Assembly: GCA_038229135.1 (NCBI GenBank)
Contig: JBBROS010000017.1
Coordinates: 12,574-76,573, forward strand
DNA length: 64,000 nt
Origin: JBBROS01 sp038229135
GTDB taxonomy: Bacteria > Pseudomonadota > Alphaproteobacteria > Acetobacterales > Acetobacteraceae
Direction of reading: 5' to 3'
Positions 26,092-33,891 of this stretch are shown in pieces. The translations under genes and the position numbers were made by a program. The notes under the pieces were generated by a model. It was not told where the DNA came from, did not search any database, and worked only from the letters and a program-made list of their open reading frames with translations. Numbering within the stretch: the first letter of the stretch is position 1; each line of letters opens with the position of its first letter.

Positions 26092-26143
26092 CCCTCCCCC
26101 AACCCCTCCCGCAAGGGGAGGGGGGAAGGGGAGGGGGGGAGGA
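26092..26143. repeat. C/G-rich repeat hairpin downstream of amtB
   Basis: Two C-rich arms (CCCCTCCC-like) face GGGGAGGGG and a further GGGGAGGGGGGG, in the same layout as at 17888-17951 and 23374-23408. It begins about 18 bp beyond the amtB stop, upstream of the simpler hairpin at 26037-26059. Confidence 0.55.
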
Positions 26144-26160
26144 AGAGGCCCGGCCGAGCG

Positions 26161-27549
26161 CTAGCCCAGGCGTTCGCCGTGGAGGATCACGTCGAGGCCT
26201 TCGCGCTCCTCGTCCTCGTTGACGCGGAGGCCGACGATGACGTCCACGATCTTCAGCAGGACGAAGGTGCCGATGGCGCTGAACGCGACGGTGATGGCCA
26301 CTGCGTAGACCTGGCTCATCAGCAGGGCCGTGCCGCCGAAGTAGAGGCCTTCGGGCTTGTCCGTGGTCGCGGACAGCGGGCCATAGGCGAAGACGCCGGT
26401 GAGCAGCGCGCCGATGATGCCGCCCACGCCGTGGACGCCGAACGCATCGAGGCTGTCGTCGTAGCCGAGCATGTGCTTCAGCGCCGTTGCCGACCAGAAG
26501 CACACCACGCCGGCAACGAGGCCGATGATCAGTGCCGGCCCCGGCAACACGAAGCCCGACGCCGGGGTGATGGCGACGAGGCCCGCGACGGCGCCCGAGA
26601 TGACGCCGAGCACGGAGGGCTTGCCCTTCGTGACCCATTCGGCGAACAGCCAGCCGAGGGCTGCCGCTGCGGTGGCGATCTGCGTGACCGTCATCGCCAT
26701 GCCCGCGCGGCCGTTCGCGCCCAGCGCCGACCCGGCGTTGAACCCGAACCAGCCCACCCAGAGCAGCGCCGCGCCGATGACGGCGAAGGCCAGGTTGAAC
26801 GGGCTCATGTTGTCCGTGCCGTAGCCGACGCGCTTGCCGAGCACGAGCGCGCAGACGAGGCCAGCCACGCCCGCGTTGATGTGCACCACGGTGCCGCCCG
26901 CGAAGTCGATGGCGCCGAAATCGGCCGAGATGAAGCCGAGCGGGTTGAACACCCAATGGGCGACGGGCGCGTAGATCAGGATCGACCAGAGGCCCATGAA
27001 CAGCATCATCGCCGAGAACTTCATGCGGTCGGCGAAGGCGCCGGCGATGAGGGCGGGCGTGATGATGGCGAACGTCATCTGGAACATCATGAAGACGCTC
27101 TCGGGGATGGTCGTCGCCGAAGCGGCGTCGGTGCCGGCCGCGAGCGTGAAGGGCTTGTCCCAATTGGTGGCGAGGCCATTCAGAAGCACGCGGGAGAAGT
27201 CGCCGATCCACTTGTTGCCGTTGGTGAAGGCGAGGCTGTAGCCGACGAACATCCACAGCACGGTGACGAGGGCGCAGACGCTGAAGGACTGCATCATGGT
27301 GGCGAGCACGTTCTTCTTGCGGACCATGCCGGCGTAGAAGAGGGCGAGGCCCGGGATGGTCATCATGAGCACGAGGGCGGTGGAGGCGAGCATCCACGCC
27401 GTGTCGCCGCTGTCGATCTTGGCCTCCGCGGCGGCTGCGGCCGGGGCGGCGGCTTCGGCGGCCGGGGCGCCTGCGGTCTGGGCGAGGACGGGGAGGGCCA
27501 GCAGCACGAGCGGCAGCGTCCAGAGCCCCATGCGGGCAAGTCGGTTCAT
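26161..27549 (-). CDS. amtB: ammonium transporter
   Basis: 462-residue inner-membrane ammonium channel. A cleavable signal (MNRLARMGLWTLPLVLLALPVLAQ) and an Ala-rich spacer precede the eleven-helix Amt core, which begins DTAWMLASTALVLMMTIPGLALFYAGMVRKKN. GGTVVHINAGVAGLVCALVLGKR contains the first pore His, and DAFGVHGVGGIIGALLTGVFA the second of the twin-His pair. The C-terminal tail EREGLDVILHGERLG is the P-II contact region. I chose ATG 27549, preceded by AAAGGAC, over an upstream ATG (27567) with no ribosome binding site. It lies 22 bp after glnK, the conserved pairing. Confidence 0.95.
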   Translation of the reverse strand: MNRLARMGLWTLPLVLLALPVLAQTAGAPAAEAAAPAAAAAEAKIDSGDTAWMLASTALVLMMTIPGLALFYAGMVRKKNVLATMMQSFSVCALVTVLWMFVGYSLAFTNGNKWIGDFSRVLLNGLATNWDKPFTLAAGTDAASATTIPESVFMMFQMTFAIITPALIAGAFADRMKFSAMMLFMGLWSILIYAPVAHWVFNPLGFISADFGAIDFAGGTVVHINAGVAGLVCALVLGKRVGYGTDNMSPFNLAFAVIGAALLWVGWFGFNAGSALGANGRAGMAMTVTQIATAAAALGWLFAEWVTKGKPSVLGVISGAVAGLVAITPASGFVLPGPALIIGLVAGVVCFWSATALKHMLGYDDSLDAFGVHGVGGIIGALLTGVFAYGPLSATTDKPEGLYFGGTALLMSQVYAVAITVAFSAIGTFVLLKIVDVIVGLRVNEDEEREGLDVILHGERLG

Positions 27550-27571
27550 CGAGTGAAGTCCTTTCATGGAT

Positions 27572-27910
27572 CTAGAGCGCTTCGGCGTCGGTTTCGCCGG
27601 TGCGGATGCGGATGGCGCGGCCGATGTCCATGACGAAGATCTTGCCGTCGCCGATCTTGCCGGTGTGGGCGGCTTTCATGATGGCTTCCACGACCTGCTC
27701 GACGAGTTCGGCCGTGACGGCGACTTCCACTTTGACCTTGGGCAGGAAGTTCACGTGGTATTCGGCGCCGCGATAGATCTCGGTCTGGCCCTTCTGGCGG
27801 CCGAAGCCCTTGACTTCGCTGACGGTCAGGCCCTGGACGCCGAGCGGGGTGAGCGCCTCGCGGACGTCGTCCAGCTTGAAGGGTTTGATGATGGCCATCA
27901 CGAGCTTCAT
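27572..27910 (-). CDS. glnK: P-II family nitrogen regulator
   Basis: 112-residue signalling protein that reads 2-oxoglutarate, ATP/ADP and uridylylation state and blocks AmtB when nitrogen is sufficient. MKLVMAIIKPFKLDDVREAL is the canonical start. The T-loop GFGRQKGQTEIYRGAEY carries the uridylylated Tyr51, and the C-loop GDGKIFVMDIGRAIRIRTGE is intact. Co-transcription with amtB marks it as GlnK rather than GlnB, although sequence alone barely separates the two. AAAGAGGA lies 8 bp before the ATG. Its upstream region holds sigma-54- and NtrC-type sites. Confidence 0.95.
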   Translation of the reverse strand: MKLVMAIIKPFKLDDVREALTPLGVQGLTVSEVKGFGRQKGQTEIYRGAEYHVNFLPKVKVEVAVTAELVEQVVEAIMKAAHTGKIGDGKIFVMDIGRAIRIRTGETDAEAL

Positions 27911-27985
27911 CGATGCGTCCTCTTTCCAATTCCGGGCCGGGCGCTACATCCTCGAGGAAAAGCGGGGTCGGCTTCTCTGGTCCTT

Positions 27986-28000
27986 TCAAGAAGCGTGCCG
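27986..28000 (-). promoter_or_regulatory. candidate sigma-54 promoter of glnK-amtB
   Basis: On the minus strand (28000 to 27986) the sequence is CGGCACGCTTCTTGA, against the sigma-54 consensus TGGCACG-N4-TTGCW. The -24 GG and GGCACG core and the N4 spacing fit. The -12 element reads TTGA instead of TTGC. Transcription would start near 27975, giving a leader of about 65 nt before glnK. Confidence 0.6.
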
Positions 28001-28074
28001 CAGGATGTCAGGCCTGGGTGAGCGGGTATGGCCGCGTGTCCCCGTCGGCGCGAGGCACGGCGGGCGGATGAGGC

Positions 28075-28125
28075 TGCCCATTGCTTGGGCAGGCTCACGG
28101 TGGCGTGAGTGGCTTTTGTGCCACT
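28075..28125. promoter_or_regulatory. three consecutive small palindromes in the glnK/ubiH divergent region
   Basis: TGCCCA-TTGCT-TGGGCA (28075-28091), CTCACG-GTGG-CGTGAG (28094-28109) and AGTGGC-TTTTGT-GCCACT (28108-28125) follow each other almost without gap in the 254-bp region between divergent genes. All have perfect 6-bp arms. They could be protein-binding sites or stacked hairpins. Confidence 0.5.
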
Positions 28126-28135
28126 CTCGGGTGCA
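28119..28135. promoter_or_regulatory. NtrC-like binding site
   Basis: TGCCACTCTCGGGTGCA compared with the NtrC consensus TGCACC-N5-GGTGCA: 17 bp long, right half perfect, left half with two mismatches. It lies about 145 bp upstream of the predicted glnK transcription start, a normal enhancer distance. Confidence 0.5.
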
Positions 28136-28164
28136 CAGGTTTTAGGCAGAAGCGGGAGAGCGGA

Positions 28165-29352
28165 GTGGAGTTCGACGTTTGCGTGGTGGGGGCGGGGCCG
28201 GTGGGCGGGACGCTGGCATGCCGGTTGGCGGCGGGCGGGGCACGCGTTGCGGTGGTGGACCGTGCCGCGCTGCCGCCGATGGAGCATCCGGACTTCGACG
28301 GCCGGGCCTATGCCGTCGCCGCGGGCTCCCGCCGGTTGCTCGAGGAGGCGGGGCTGTGGGCGCGGCTGCCCTACCCGGTCGGGCCGATCCTGGACATTCG
28401 CGTGTCGGACGGGCGGGTCGGGCGGCGAGCATCGCCGTTGCACCTGCACTTCGATCATGTCGAGGCGGGCGCGGGGCCGTTCGGATGGATGGTGGAGGCC
28501 CGCAGCCTGCGGGTGGCGCTGAACGCGCGGCTGAACGATGGGGCCGGGGTGACGGTGTTCGCGCCGGGGGATGCGGTGGTGGAACGCGGGGCGGACCGGG
28601 CCAAGGTGCGGGTGGGCGGGCAGTCGTTCACCTGTGCGCTGGTGGTGGCGGCCGAGGGGCGCCAGTCGCCGCTGCGGTCCCAGGCGGGCATCGGCGTCAC
28701 GCGGGTGCCGTACAAGCAGCGGGGGCTCGTGGCGGCCATCGCGCATGAGCGGCCGCACGAGGGGGTCGCGCTCGAGCACTTCCTGCCGGCCGGGCCGTTC
28801 GCGCAGTTGCCCATGGCGGGCACGGCAGAGGCGCCGAACCTGTCGGCCATCGTCTGGACGGAGCGGGAGGGCCTGGCCGAGCGGATCGTGGACCTTCCGG
28901 AGCCGGCGTTCGCGCGCGAGGTGCGGCGGCGGCTGGGCGGGCATCTGGGCGAGCTGCGGCCCGTGGGGCGGCGCTGGCTGTATCCGCTGGGGGCGCTCCA
29001 TGCGGCGCGCTACATCGACACGCGGCTCGCGCTCGTGGGGGATGCGGCCCATGGCATCCATCCCATTGCGGGCCAGGGCCTCAACCTGGGCTTTCGGGAC
29101 GTGATGGCGCTGGCCGACGGGGTGCTCGGGGCGCTGGGCCGCGGCGAGGATCCGGGGTCGGACGCGGTGCTGCGGGGCTACCAGTTGCGGCGGCGGCCGG
29201 ACAACCTGGCCATGCTGGGCGCGACCGACGCGCTCGACCGGCTGTTCAGCACCGACCTGCGGGTGGTCCGCACGGTGCGGGACCTCGGCATCGCGGCCGT
29301 GCATCGGCTGCCCGGCCTCAAGCGGGCCTTCATGCGGGCTGCCATGGGGTAA
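28165..29352 (+). CDS. UbiH/UbiF/COQ6-family FAD monooxygenase
   Basis: 395 residues. The N terminus VEFDVCVVGAGPVGGTLACR is the FAD-binding motif, DGRAYAVAAGSRRLLEEAG the family segment after it, and LALVGDAAHGIHPIAGQGLNLGFRD the second FAD motif and UbiH signature. Such enzymes hydroxylate the ubiquinone ring with O2 and NAD(P)H. Which position (C5, C6 or C1) cannot be told. The start is the GTG at 28165, with GGGAGAGCGGA before it; the longer frame upstream would add 28 residues in front of the nucleotide-binding fold. Divergent from glnK. Confidence 0.88.
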   Translation: MEFDVCVVGAGPVGGTLACRLAAGGARVAVVDRAALPPMEHPDFDGRAYAVAAGSRRLLEEAGLWARLPYPVGPILDIRVSDGRVGRRASPLHLHFDHVEAGAGPFGWMVEARSLRVALNARLNDGAGVTVFAPGDAVVERGADRAKVRVGGQSFTCALVVAAEGRQSPLRSQAGIGVTRVPYKQRGLVAAIAHERPHEGVALEHFLPAGPFAQLPMAGTAEAPNLSAIVWTEREGLAERIVDLPEPAFAREVRRRLGGHLGELRPVGRRWLYPLGALHAARYIDTRLALVGDAAHGIHPIAGQGLNLGFRDVMALADGVLGALGRGEDPGSDAVLRGYQLRRRPDNLAMLGATDALDRLFSTDLRVVRTVRDLGIAAVHRLPGLKRAFMRAAMG

Positions 29353-29394
29353 GGGGGCCGTGCTAGAAGCAGCGGCGCATTCCTGGGACGGGCG

Positions 29395-30723
29395 ATGATC
29401 CGGCGGCTGTTCTTCCTCATGTTGATCGTGGCGGGCCTCGTGGGCGTGGTGCTCGTGGGCAAGCTCGTGTTCATCCGGCCCTCGCCGCTGCAGCAGGCGA
29501 CGGCGCTGGTGAACGCGAACGACCCGTATGGCGCCCAGCCGATCCTGCGCGCGCTGATGCGCACGGAGCCGCGCAACGTGGACGCGCACGTGCTGCTGGC
29601 GCGGAGTCAGCTGATGACGTCGGACTGGGTGGCGGCGGAGAAGGAGATCAAGATCGCCCGCGCGCTGAAGTACGACCGGGCGGTGCTGACGCCGATGCTG
29701 GCGCGGACATACCTGATGCAGGAGAAGCACCAGGAACTGCTCGTCGACATCCCGGCCAGCGGCGCGAGCCCGGACGAGGTGGCGCGCAACATGGTACTGC
29801 GGAGCATGGCCTTCCTCGGCCTGGGCGACCTCACGCGGGCGCAGACGAGCCTCGATGCGGCGACGCGGGCGTTGCCCGACGACCCGGGCGTGCTGATGCA
29901 GGGAGCGCGCCTCGCGCTGGCCCGGAAGGACGTCACGAACGCGGACCGGCTGGCGACGGCGGCGCTGGCGCGGGACGGCCGGAACGTGGACGCGCTGATG
30001 CTGCGCAGCGACGTGGCGGTGCAGCGCTGGGACAACTCGCGGGCGCTCGGCTACCTGAACGAGGCCGTCGAGCAGGCGCCGTACTCGCCCTACGTGCGGA
30101 TGCAGCGTGCGGCGCTTAACCTGAAGCTCGGCCAGGACCGGCTGGTGCAGGAGGATGTGGACGCGGTGTTCGACCTCGGGCCGCGGGACACGTCGCAGGC
30201 GCTGTACTACAATGCGATGCTGATGATGCGGGCGAAGAAGTATGCCGACGCCGGGGTGGAGTTCGACAAGCTCGGCCCGGCGATGGAGCAGTATCCGAAG
30301 GCGTTCTACTATCGCGCGGCCGTGGCCATGGAGCTCGGGCAGACGCAGACGGCGCGGGAGAGCCTGGACCGGCTGCTGCGGCTGACGCCCACGGATGTGG
30401 ACGGGGTGCGGCTCGCGGCCGAGGTGGAGCTGAAGTCGGACCGGCCGGACAAGGCGGCGGCGCTGGTGGGCAAGGCGATAGACGCCGGGCTGAAGGATCC
30501 GCCGTCGCACAACCTCCTGGGACGGGCCTTTTTCATTCTGGGGCGGCGGTCGGAGGCGCTGGAGCAGTTCCGGATCGCCACGGTGATGGCGCCGGAGAAC
30601 CGGGAGTTCAAGGCGCACCTGGCTGCGGCGCAGGCGGCGTTCGGCAGCGCGGGCGCGCCGGCCCCGGCGTCGGTGCTGGTGCCGGATGCGGCGCCGGGGC
30701 GGGCGGGGCCGGTCTCGCAATAG
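29395..30723 (+). CDS. membrane-anchored TPR-repeat protein
   Basis: 442 residues. An N-terminal membrane segment (LFFLMLIVAGLVGVVLVGKL) is followed by a long array of tetratricopeptide-like helices, for example NVDAHVLLARSQLMTSDWVAAEKEIKIARAL, and the last well-formed repeat PSHNLLGRAFFILGRRSEALEQFR. The array is likely periplasmic and serves as a protein-interaction scaffold. Members of this architecture occur near exopolysaccharide systems, but no such genes are nearby. It is 42 bp after the UbiH-like gene and ends just upstream of the ugp promoter region. The Pro/Ala tail is low complexity. Confidence 0.82.
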   Translation: MIRRLFFLMLIVAGLVGVVLVGKLVFIRPSPLQQATALVNANDPYGAQPILRALMRTEPRNVDAHVLLARSQLMTSDWVAAEKEIKIARALKYDRAVLTPMLARTYLMQEKHQELLVDIPASGASPDEVARNMVLRSMAFLGLGDLTRAQTSLDAATRALPDDPGVLMQGARLALARKDVTNADRLATAALARDGRNVDALMLRSDVAVQRWDNSRALGYLNEAVEQAPYSPYVRMQRAALNLKLGQDRLVQEDVDAVFDLGPRDTSQALYYNAMLMMRAKKYADAGVEFDKLGPAMEQYPKAFYYRAAVAMELGQTQTARESLDRLLRLTPTDVDGVRLAAEVELKSDRPDKAAALVGKAIDAGLKDPPSHNLLGRAFFILGRRSEALEQFRIATVMAPENREFKAHLAAAQAAFGSAGAPAPASVLVPDAAPGRAGPVSQ

Positions 30724-30725
30724 AG

Positions 30726-30743
30726 GCGTCATCGTGCTGTCAT
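30726..30743 (+). promoter_or_regulatory. candidate PhoB (Pho box) site upstream of ugpB
   Basis: GCGTCAT-CGTG-CTGTCAT: two 7-bp direct repeats with the exact 11-bp period of the Pho box (CTGTCAT-N4-CTGTCAT). The second half is perfect; the first matches 5 of 7. It lies 70 bp before the ugpB ATG and 3 bp after the preceding stop codon. Confidence 0.55.
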
Positions 30744-30812
30744 GGGTTGGACGCGTGGCTGAAACCGAGTGTGTCTATGCGCGACGTGGGGTTCGGGCTT
30801 TGGGAGGGTGCG

Positions 30813-32156
30813 ATGCGGCGTCGTTCGGTGTTGGCGGGGTTGGGTTCGGTGCCGGTCGCTGCGGGCCTGGCGCGGCGCGAGGCTTGGGCGCAGGCGGCGC
30901 GCACCCGGGTGGTGTTCTGGCACGCCATGAACGGCGTGCTGGGTGAGGAGACGAACCGGGTTTGCGCCGGGTTCAATGCAGCGCAGGCGGAATTCGAGGT
31001 GGTGCCGGTGTTCAAGGGCACCTACCCGGAGGCGCTGACGGCGGCCATCGCGGCATGGCGGGCGGGCCAGGCACCGCATCTGGTGCAGATGTTCGAGGTG
31101 GGCACCGGCTCCATGCTGGCAGCCGGCCCCGCGGTGAAGCAGACGTGGCAGCTGATCGAGGAAACCGGCGTCAAGATCGACCCGGCCGCCTATGTTGGCG
31201 CGGTGAAGGGCTATTACAGCCTGCCGGATGGTCGTTTGGCCTCCATGCCGTTCAACTCGAGCACCCCGGTGCTGTGGTATAACAAGGAGGCGTTCGAGAA
31301 AGCCGGGCTCGACCCGGAGCGGGCGCCGGCGACGTGGCCGGAGGTGATGGAGGCGGCCCGGGCGGTGAAGGCGAAGGGAGCCGCGAACACGGCGAGCACG
31401 TCCAGCTGGTTCAGCTGGGTGCAGCTCGAGTGCTACGCGGCGATGCACAACCTGCCATTCGCGACCAAGGCGAATGGGTTTGAGGGGCTCGACACCGAGT
31501 TGCTGGTGAACGCGCCCGGCTTCGTGAAGCACCTCGAGCGGGTCATGGCCATGTCGAAGGATGGGCTGTTCCGCTATGCCGGGCGGGACAATGCGCCCGA
31601 CCCGCTGTTCGTCTCGGGCGACACGGCCATTGCGTTCATGAGCTCCGGCACGCGCGCGGACATCGCGAAGAATGCGAAGTTCCGCTGGGCGGAGGCGAAG
31701 CTGCCCTACGACCCCGAGCTGACGAAGGCGCCGCTGAACAGCGTGATCGGCGGGGCGAGCCTGTGGACCATGACGGCGCCAGGGCGGACGCCGGCCGAAT
31801 ACAAGGGCGTCGCGGCCTTCCTGCAGCACATCGCGCAGCCGGCGCAGGATGCGGAGTGGCACCAGCGGACGGGCTACGTGCCGGTGACGCTGGGCGGCTA
31901 CGAGGAGAGCAAGCGGCAGGGGTTCTACGAGAAGAACCCGATGGCCGACGTGCCGATCCAGCAATTGGCGCAGGGCCAGGTGACAGCGAACAGCAAGGGC
32001 TTCCGGCTCGGGCGGATGCCGGAGCTGCGGAACATCGTGTACGAGGAGGTGGAGCGCGCGCTGCAGGGCCAGCAGGGGGCGAAGGCGGCGCTGGACAGCG
32101 TCGTGTCGCGGGGCAACCGCGTGCTGCGCGAGTTCGAGCGGGCGAACAAGGCTTGA
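30813..32156 (+). CDS. ugpB: sn-glycerol-3-phosphate ABC transporter substrate-binding protein
   Basis: 447 residues. The signal MRRRSVLAGLGSVPVAAGLA has a twin-arginine look (RRRSVL), so Tat export is possible. The mature protein begins TRVVFWHAMNGVLGEETNRV, the UgpB pattern. FKGTYPEALTAAIAAWRAGQ, SMPFNSSTPVLWYNKEAFEKAG and YVPVTLGGYE are ligand-domain landmarks. It delivers glycerol-3-phosphate or glycerophosphodiesters to UgpAE. The ATG at 30813 follows GGGAGG by 5 bp. First gene of ugpBAEC, and likely phosphate-regulated given the upstream Pho-box-like repeat. Confidence 0.92.
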   Translation: MRRRSVLAGLGSVPVAAGLARREAWAQAARTRVVFWHAMNGVLGEETNRVCAGFNAAQAEFEVVPVFKGTYPEALTAAIAAWRAGQAPHLVQMFEVGTGSMLAAGPAVKQTWQLIEETGVKIDPAAYVGAVKGYYSLPDGRLASMPFNSSTPVLWYNKEAFEKAGLDPERAPATWPEVMEAARAVKAKGAANTASTSSWFSWVQLECYAAMHNLPFATKANGFEGLDTELLVNAPGFVKHLERVMAMSKDGLFRYAGRDNAPDPLFVSGDTAIAFMSSGTRADIAKNAKFRWAEAKLPYDPELTKAPLNSVIGGASLWTMTAPGRTPAEYKGVAAFLQHIAQPAQDAEWHQRTGYVPVTLGGYEESKRQGFYEKNPMADVPIQQLAQGQVTANSKGFRLGRMPELRNIVYEEVERALQGQQGAKAALDSVVSRGNRVLREFERANKA

Positions 32157-32180
32157 TCCACCCGGCTTGAACCGCCCCTC

Positions 32181-33062
32181 TTGAATCGCAGGACCATCTT
32201 TCCCGGTGTGGCGCTGCCGCTGCTGCTGGTGGCGCCGCAACTGGCGCTGACGGGGGTGTTCTTCCTGTGGCCGGCAGGCGAGGCGCTGTGGGGCAGCACG
32301 CAGCGGCAAGACGCGTTCGGGCTGCGGACGGTGTTCGTGGGCTTCGAGAACTTCGCGTATCTGTTCGAAGATCCGCTGTACCTGCAGAGCATCGGTCGGA
32401 CCGTGGTGTTCTGCGGGGCCGTCGCGGCGCTGGCCATGGGGGTGGCGCTGCTGCTGGCCGTGTTCGCGGACCGGGAGGTCCGTGGCCGTGGCGTGTATCG
32501 CACCTTGCTGATCTGGCCCTACGCCATCGCTCCGGCGGTTGCGGCCGTGCTGTGGCTTCTGGTGCTGCACCCGCAGGTGGGGCTGCTGGGGCGTTGGCTG
32601 AACCGGCATGGGGTGGACTGGGACTTCCGGCTGCGGGATGCGCAGGCTTTCGGCGTGGTGGTGTTGGCGAGTGCCTGGAAGCAGGTGAGCTACGACTTCA
32701 TCTTCTTCCTGGCCGGGCTGCAGGCGATCCCGCGCAGCGTTGTCGAGGCGGCGCGAATGGATGGCGCCCGTGGCTGGCGGCGGTTCCGCACCATCACCCT
32801 GCCGCTGCTGGGGCCGACGATGCTCTTTCTCCTGGTGGTGAACGTGGTCTACGCCGCGTTCGAGACGTTCGGGACCATCCAGGCACTGACGCAGGGGGGG
32901 CCGGGGAAGGCGACCGAGACGCTGGTGGTGAAGGTGTATCGGGACGGGGTGGTGAACCTGGACCTCGGGAGCTCGTCTGCGCAGTCTGTCGTGCTCATGG
33001 CGGGCGTGGTGGTGCTGACGGCGCTTCAGTTCAGGTTGTCGAGGCGCCGCGACCTTGAGTAG
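32181..33062 (+). CDS. ugpA: sn-glycerol-3-phosphate ABC transporter permease UgpA
   Basis: 293 residues with six hydrophobic helices. The EAA loop is VVEAARMDGARGWRRFRTITLP. The start MNRRTIFPGVALPLLLVAPQ matches UgpA N termini (typically xxRTLFPN...LLV.PQ), which identifies the TTG at 32181 as the initiation codon; no ATG is available nearby. QALTQGGPGKATETLVVKVY is a family segment. It lies 24 bp after ugpB and overlaps ugpE by 8 bp if ugpE begins at its TTG. Confidence 0.92.
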   Translation: MNRRTIFPGVALPLLLVAPQLALTGVFFLWPAGEALWGSTQRQDAFGLRTVFVGFENFAYLFEDPLYLQSIGRTVVFCGAVAALAMGVALLLAVFADREVRGRGVYRTLLIWPYAIAPAVAAVLWLLVLHPQVGLLGRWLNRHGVDWDFRLRDAQAFGVVVLASAWKQVSYDFIFFLAGLQAIPRSVVEAARMDGARGWRRFRTITLPLLGPTMLFLLVVNVVYAAFETFGTIQALTQGGPGKATETLVVKVYRDGVVNLDLGSSSAQSVVLMAGVVVLTALQFRLSRRRDLE

Positions 33063-33891
33063 GGGTGTGCGGACCGATTGGGTGACGCATACGGTGCTGG
33101 CGCTCGGCGTGCTGCTGTTCGCGCTGCCGCTGTGGCTGGTGTTCGCGGGCGCCACGCAGGATGCGGCGGCGATCTCGCGCGGGGAGCTTTCCCTGGTGCC
33201 GGACCCGGGGGGCTTCGGCATCTACGCGCAGGTGCTGGGCGAGGGCACGCGGGGCGGCACGAGCGTGGGGCGGATGCTGCTGGTGTCGTTCGCGATGGCC
33301 ATGACGATCGCCATCGGGAAGATCGTGATCAGCGTGCTGTCGGCCTATGCCATCGCGTTCTTCCGCTGGCCCGGGCGGGGGCTGGCGTTCGGGGTCATCC
33401 TCCTGACGCTGATGCTGCCGGTGGAGGTGCGCATCATCCCCACGTTCAGCGTGATGGCGGGGCTTGGGCTGATCAACAGCTTCATGGGGCTGACCCTGCC
33501 GCTGATCGCGTCCGCCACGGCCACGCTGCTGTTCCGCCAGGCGTTCCTCGCGGTGCCGGATGAGCTGGTGGAGGCGGCGCGGATGGACGGGGCCGGGCCG
33601 TGGCGGTTCCTGGTGGACATCCTGCTGCCGGTGTCGGCGGCGAACGTGGCGGCGCTGTTCGTGATCCTGTTCGTGTATGGTTGGAACCAGTATCTGTGGC
33701 CGCTGCTGGTGGCGACCGACCCGTCGCTCGACACGGTGGTGATCGGGATCGTGAAGATGATCGGGTCCGAGACGGCGACGGAGTGGAACAAGGTGATGGC
33801 GACGGCGGTGCTGGCGCTGGTGCCGCCGGTGCTGGTGGTGGCGCTGATGCAGCGCTGGTTCGTCAAGGGCCTGGCGGACGCCGATAAATGA
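33055..33891 (+). CDS. ugpE: sn-glycerol-3-phosphate ABC transporter permease UgpE
   Basis: 278 residues, six helices, with the EAA loop ELVEAARMDGAGPWRFLVDILLP. LTLMLPVEVRIIPTFSVMAGLGLINSF and VYGWNQYLWPLLVATD are UgpE segments. The start is either the TTG at 33055, inside the ugpA end, or the GTG at 33067 (VRTDWVTHTV). The spacing does not decide. Its stop overlaps the ugpC ATG (ATGA). It forms the membrane channel with UgpA. Confidence 0.9.
   Translation: MSRGVRTDWVTHTVLALGVLLFALPLWLVFAGATQDAAAISRGELSLVPDPGGFGIYAQVLGEGTRGGTSVGRMLLVSFAMAMTIAIGKIVISVLSAYAIAFFRWPGRGLAFGVILLTLMLPVEVRIIPTFSVMAGLGLINSFMGLTLPLIASATATLLFRQAFLAVPDELVEAARMDGAGPWRFLVDILLPVSAANVAALFVILFVYGWNQYLWPLLVATDPSLDTVVIGIVKMIGSETATEWNKVMATAVLALVPPVLVVALMQRWFVKGLADADK

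Noticed and set aside
28045..28065. Plus-strand sigma-54 promoter (GAGGCACGGCGGGC) for the UbiH-like gene
   Set aside because: The -12 element is missing at the required distance.
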